Below are positions 6,343 to 7,672 of a stretch of 7,672 bases of DNA, piece by piece. The DNA comes from Thermoflexales bacterium (GTDB lineage: Bacteria; Chloroflexota; Anaerolineae; B4-G1). Under the pieces are notes generated by a model that worked only from the letters and a program-made list of their open reading frames with translations, was not told the origin of the DNA and did no database searches. Each line of letters starts with the position of its first letter. Within the stretch, counting starts at the first letter, position 1. The stretch lies in assembly GCA_007118795.1 (NCBI GenBank), contig SKQX01000075.1, positions 1-7,672 on the forward strand, in the 5' to 3' direction. The position numbers and the translations under genes were made by a program.

Positions 6343-6965
6343 TCACAAGGCAGCTCTTATGCTCTGCTGAAACTCCACGATGTGGGCTTGGACTAGCGTT
6401 TCCGCCTCGTGTCTGTGGCTTGGACCCAGAGTGTTCAGGATTCGGTGGTGCTGCCCGATGATGTATCTCAAGTCGCGGAGCCGGGCCAGGACCAGATACT
6501 AGAGACGCAGGCTCTGGTTGTGCAGACGATCCGACATCTCCGTCAGAAACTCGTCGTCAGCTGCCCGGTAGAGCAGCCTTTGGAAGCCCCCGCCCAGGAT
6601 CATCAGGGCAGCGGGATTGCGTCGTGTACGTCGTTGAGGTCGCTCAACACCAGCTTGATCTGGTCCAGCTCATCCCGGGTGATCCGCTCCGCAGCCAATC
6701 GAGCGAACCAGCTCTCTAGCACGATTCGCAGCTCGAAGGTCTTCTGCAAATTGGTGATGCTGACGTCGCTGACAAACGTCCCCCGCCGGGGCACGACGGT
6801 CACCAAACCTTCCGCGTCCAGGTGCTGCGAGGCCTCACGGATCGGTGTGCGGCCCAAGTCCAGGCGCTCTGTCAGGAGCTGCTCGTCGATCACCGCAGAA
6901 GGGGGCAGCTCCAACATGACGGCCCTTTCGCTGATGAGCGAATACACCTTCTCACTGAGCCGCAC
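6343..6965 (-). pseudogene. GntR-family regulator (FCD/FadR subfamily), frameshifted and with an amber codon
   Basis: The N-terminal half (from 6965) is a GntR winged helix: LSEKVYSLISERA, LPPSAVIDEQLL, recognition helix LGRTPIREAS (residues 37-46), then AEGLVTVVPRRGTFV. The C-terminal half is an FCD effector domain: FELRIVLESWFARLAAERIT, then in the next frame LYRAADDEFLTEM, HNQSLRL, and EAETLVQAHIVEFQQSIRAAL. A one-base deletion near 6620 causes the shift; adding one G restores VHDGNPAALMIL. TAG at 6501-6499 replaces a codon, probably Trp, in RL-x-YLVL. The natural stop is TGA at 6345-6343. Restored length is about 207 residues, normal for the subfamily. The chosen GTG start lies 7 nt after AGGGG; an upstream start at 7079 adds non-family sequence. 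FCD regulators often bind small carboxylates. As it stands it could give only a 120-residue DNA-binding fragment. Confidence 0.85.
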
Positions 6966-7107
6966 GCACACACCCCTATTGTGGATACCTGCCAATGCCG
7001 ACCGCCATACTGCCAAGAGACTCCGACGCACGGGCTCTCGTGGGGGGCGTCTCCCGCTGTGGCTGGCAGTCCGTGACATCGGTGGAGTACATTCCTATTA
7101 TGGCATG

Positions 7108-7136
7108 AGTATACCACACACTGAACTGATTCTCAA
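7108..7136 (-). promoter_or_regulatory. Sigma70-type promoter for gntR with a possible GntR operator
   Basis: TTGAGA (7136-7131), a 17-nt spacer and TATACT (7113-7108) each match the -35 and -10 consensus at five of six bases. Transcription would start near 7101, giving a leader of about 135 nt before the gntR GTG. The -10 overlaps a GTATAC core within TGGTATACTCA, which resembles the GTATAC-centred operators known for FCD-type GntR proteins. Autorepression is therefore plausible but inferred. Confidence 0.55.
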
Positions 7137-7192
7137 GAGCCAGTCTCAATCGCTTCCGCACGGACTCCGGAGCGCTAGGTTCTGGTGCCAAC

Positions 7193-7672
7193 TCACACCA
7201 CATGGTACTCGCCCACCCCCGTCTCCCCCTCGAATCGATCTAGATAGAGACACGATACGTCCATCGTATGGGCCTTCCCGTCAAGAATCTCCTCGGCCAA
7301 TAATAGCCCGCATACCGGGCCATGCATGAAGCCATGGCCGCTGAAGCCATTGATGCAGAAGAAGCCGTCCACGCCGAGGACACGACCAAGGATTGGGTGA
7401 GCATCAGGGGAGACCTCGTAAAGCCCGGCCCAGCGACTGCCCAGCCCGGCCTGGTTCAGAAGAGGCATACGTTCTGCCGCTGCTGCCAGGTGAACCAGCT
7501 CCCATTCCCTGTCGACAGACTGATCGAAGCCGGGCGCCTCGTCCGGGTTCGACATCCCGGTCAGGATACCGTCGCCTTCCGGGTGGAAATAGAGGGACTG
7601 CGCAAAATCGATCACGAAAGGAAACCCTGGTGGCAGCTCCGGAATCGGCCCAGTCACCACGATCTGACGGCG
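7193..7672 (-). CDS. FAD-dependent oxidoreductase, DAO family (C-terminal part, 5' end outside the window)
   Basis: The frame is open to the window edge, and 160 codons are visible with no lesion. They match the C-terminal part of DAO-superfamily flavoproteins (the sarcosine oxidase beta-subunit or dimethylglycine dehydrogenase type). RRQIVVTGP begins a substrate-domain strand, FVIDFAQSLYFHPEGDGILTGMSNPDE covers the substrate-cavity strands, ERMPLLNQAGLGSRWAGLYEVSPDAHPILGR follows, and the FAD-binding end is GVDGFFCINGFSGHGFMHGP with GLLLAEEILDG. Such enzymes oxidise N-methyl or other secondary or tertiary amino acids at bound FAD, giving an imine or formaldehyde. Beside MttB genes this fits oxidative breakdown of methylated amines, but the substrate is not determined. 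It ends about 60 nt upstream of the gntR promoter, and the gap to the gntR start is 227 nt. The N-terminal Rossmann GxGxxG motif is outside the window. Confidence 0.88.
   Translation of the reverse strand, partial: RRQIVVTGPIPELPPGFPFVIDFAQSLYFHPEGDGILTGMSNPDEAPGFDQSVDREWELVHLAAAAERMPLLNQAGLGSRWAGLYEVSPDAHPILGRVLGVDGFFCINGFSGHGFMHGPVCGLLLAEEILDGKAHTMDVSCLYLDRFEGETGVGEYHVV

Noticed and set aside
211..6501. Amber (TAG) codons in mttB, transposase and gntR as pyrrolysine sites
   Set aside because: The TAGs fall at the N-terminal and C-terminal ends of mttB and in unrelated genes, not in the central MttB domain where Pyl occurs. TAA and TGA stops and frameshifts accompany them, which amber decoding would not cure.
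6409..7329. 306-codon plus-strand ORF
   Set aside because: It is antisense to the gntR remnant and the end of the oxidoreductase, both of which show real protein families on the minus strand.

Overview
The window is GC-rich bacterial DNA in which almost everything is read on the minus strand, from right to left. It is a decaying locus for corrinoid-dependent methyl transfer from methylated amines. The core consists of two trimethylamine-methyltransferase (MttB) superfamily genes, one corrinoid protein and a CBS-ACT protein, next to a FAD-dependent amine oxidoreductase and a GntR regulator. No taxonomic marker is present. The gene content and GC level suit an uncultivated methylamine- or betaine-using bacterium (Chloroflexota-like lineages are one guess), and this assignment is weak. 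The intact MttB has no in-frame amber codon, so it belongs to the non-pyrrolysine part of the family.

Layout in transcription order: 7672-7193, C-terminal part of a DAO-family FAD oxidoreductase. 7136-7108, a good sigma70-type promoter. 6965-6343, a GntR/FCD regulator broken by a one-base deletion and an amber codon. 6281-6173, a compact cobalamin riboswitch, followed by an SD-containing hairpin and a start codon whose frame closes after eight codons. 5937 to about 5054, an IS3-family transposase relic on the plus strand with three in-frame stops. 5091-4786, a small unrecognised ORF abutting mttB. 4781-3366, an intact MttB-family methyltransferase. 3226-2582, a CBS-CBS-ACT protein with a TGA at codon 26. 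2322-1681, an intact corrinoid protein. 1606-118, a second mttB with three nonsense codons and one frameshift. 16-1, the start of another gene running off the left edge.

The intact MttB would move a methyl group from a quaternary or tertiary amine to the corrinoid protein, from which another methyltransferase (not in this window) would take it. The oxidoreductase would suit oxidative demethylation of such amines. A B12 riboswitch is a sensible controller for a corrinoid-dependent operon, but an IS copy now lies between it and the methyltransferase genes. The corrinoid protein, one MttB and the visible part of the oxidoreductase are free of lesions. The second mttB, gntR, the transposase and probably the CBS-ACT gene are damaged. 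The main interest lies in the riboswitch, its separation from the operon, and this uneven decay.
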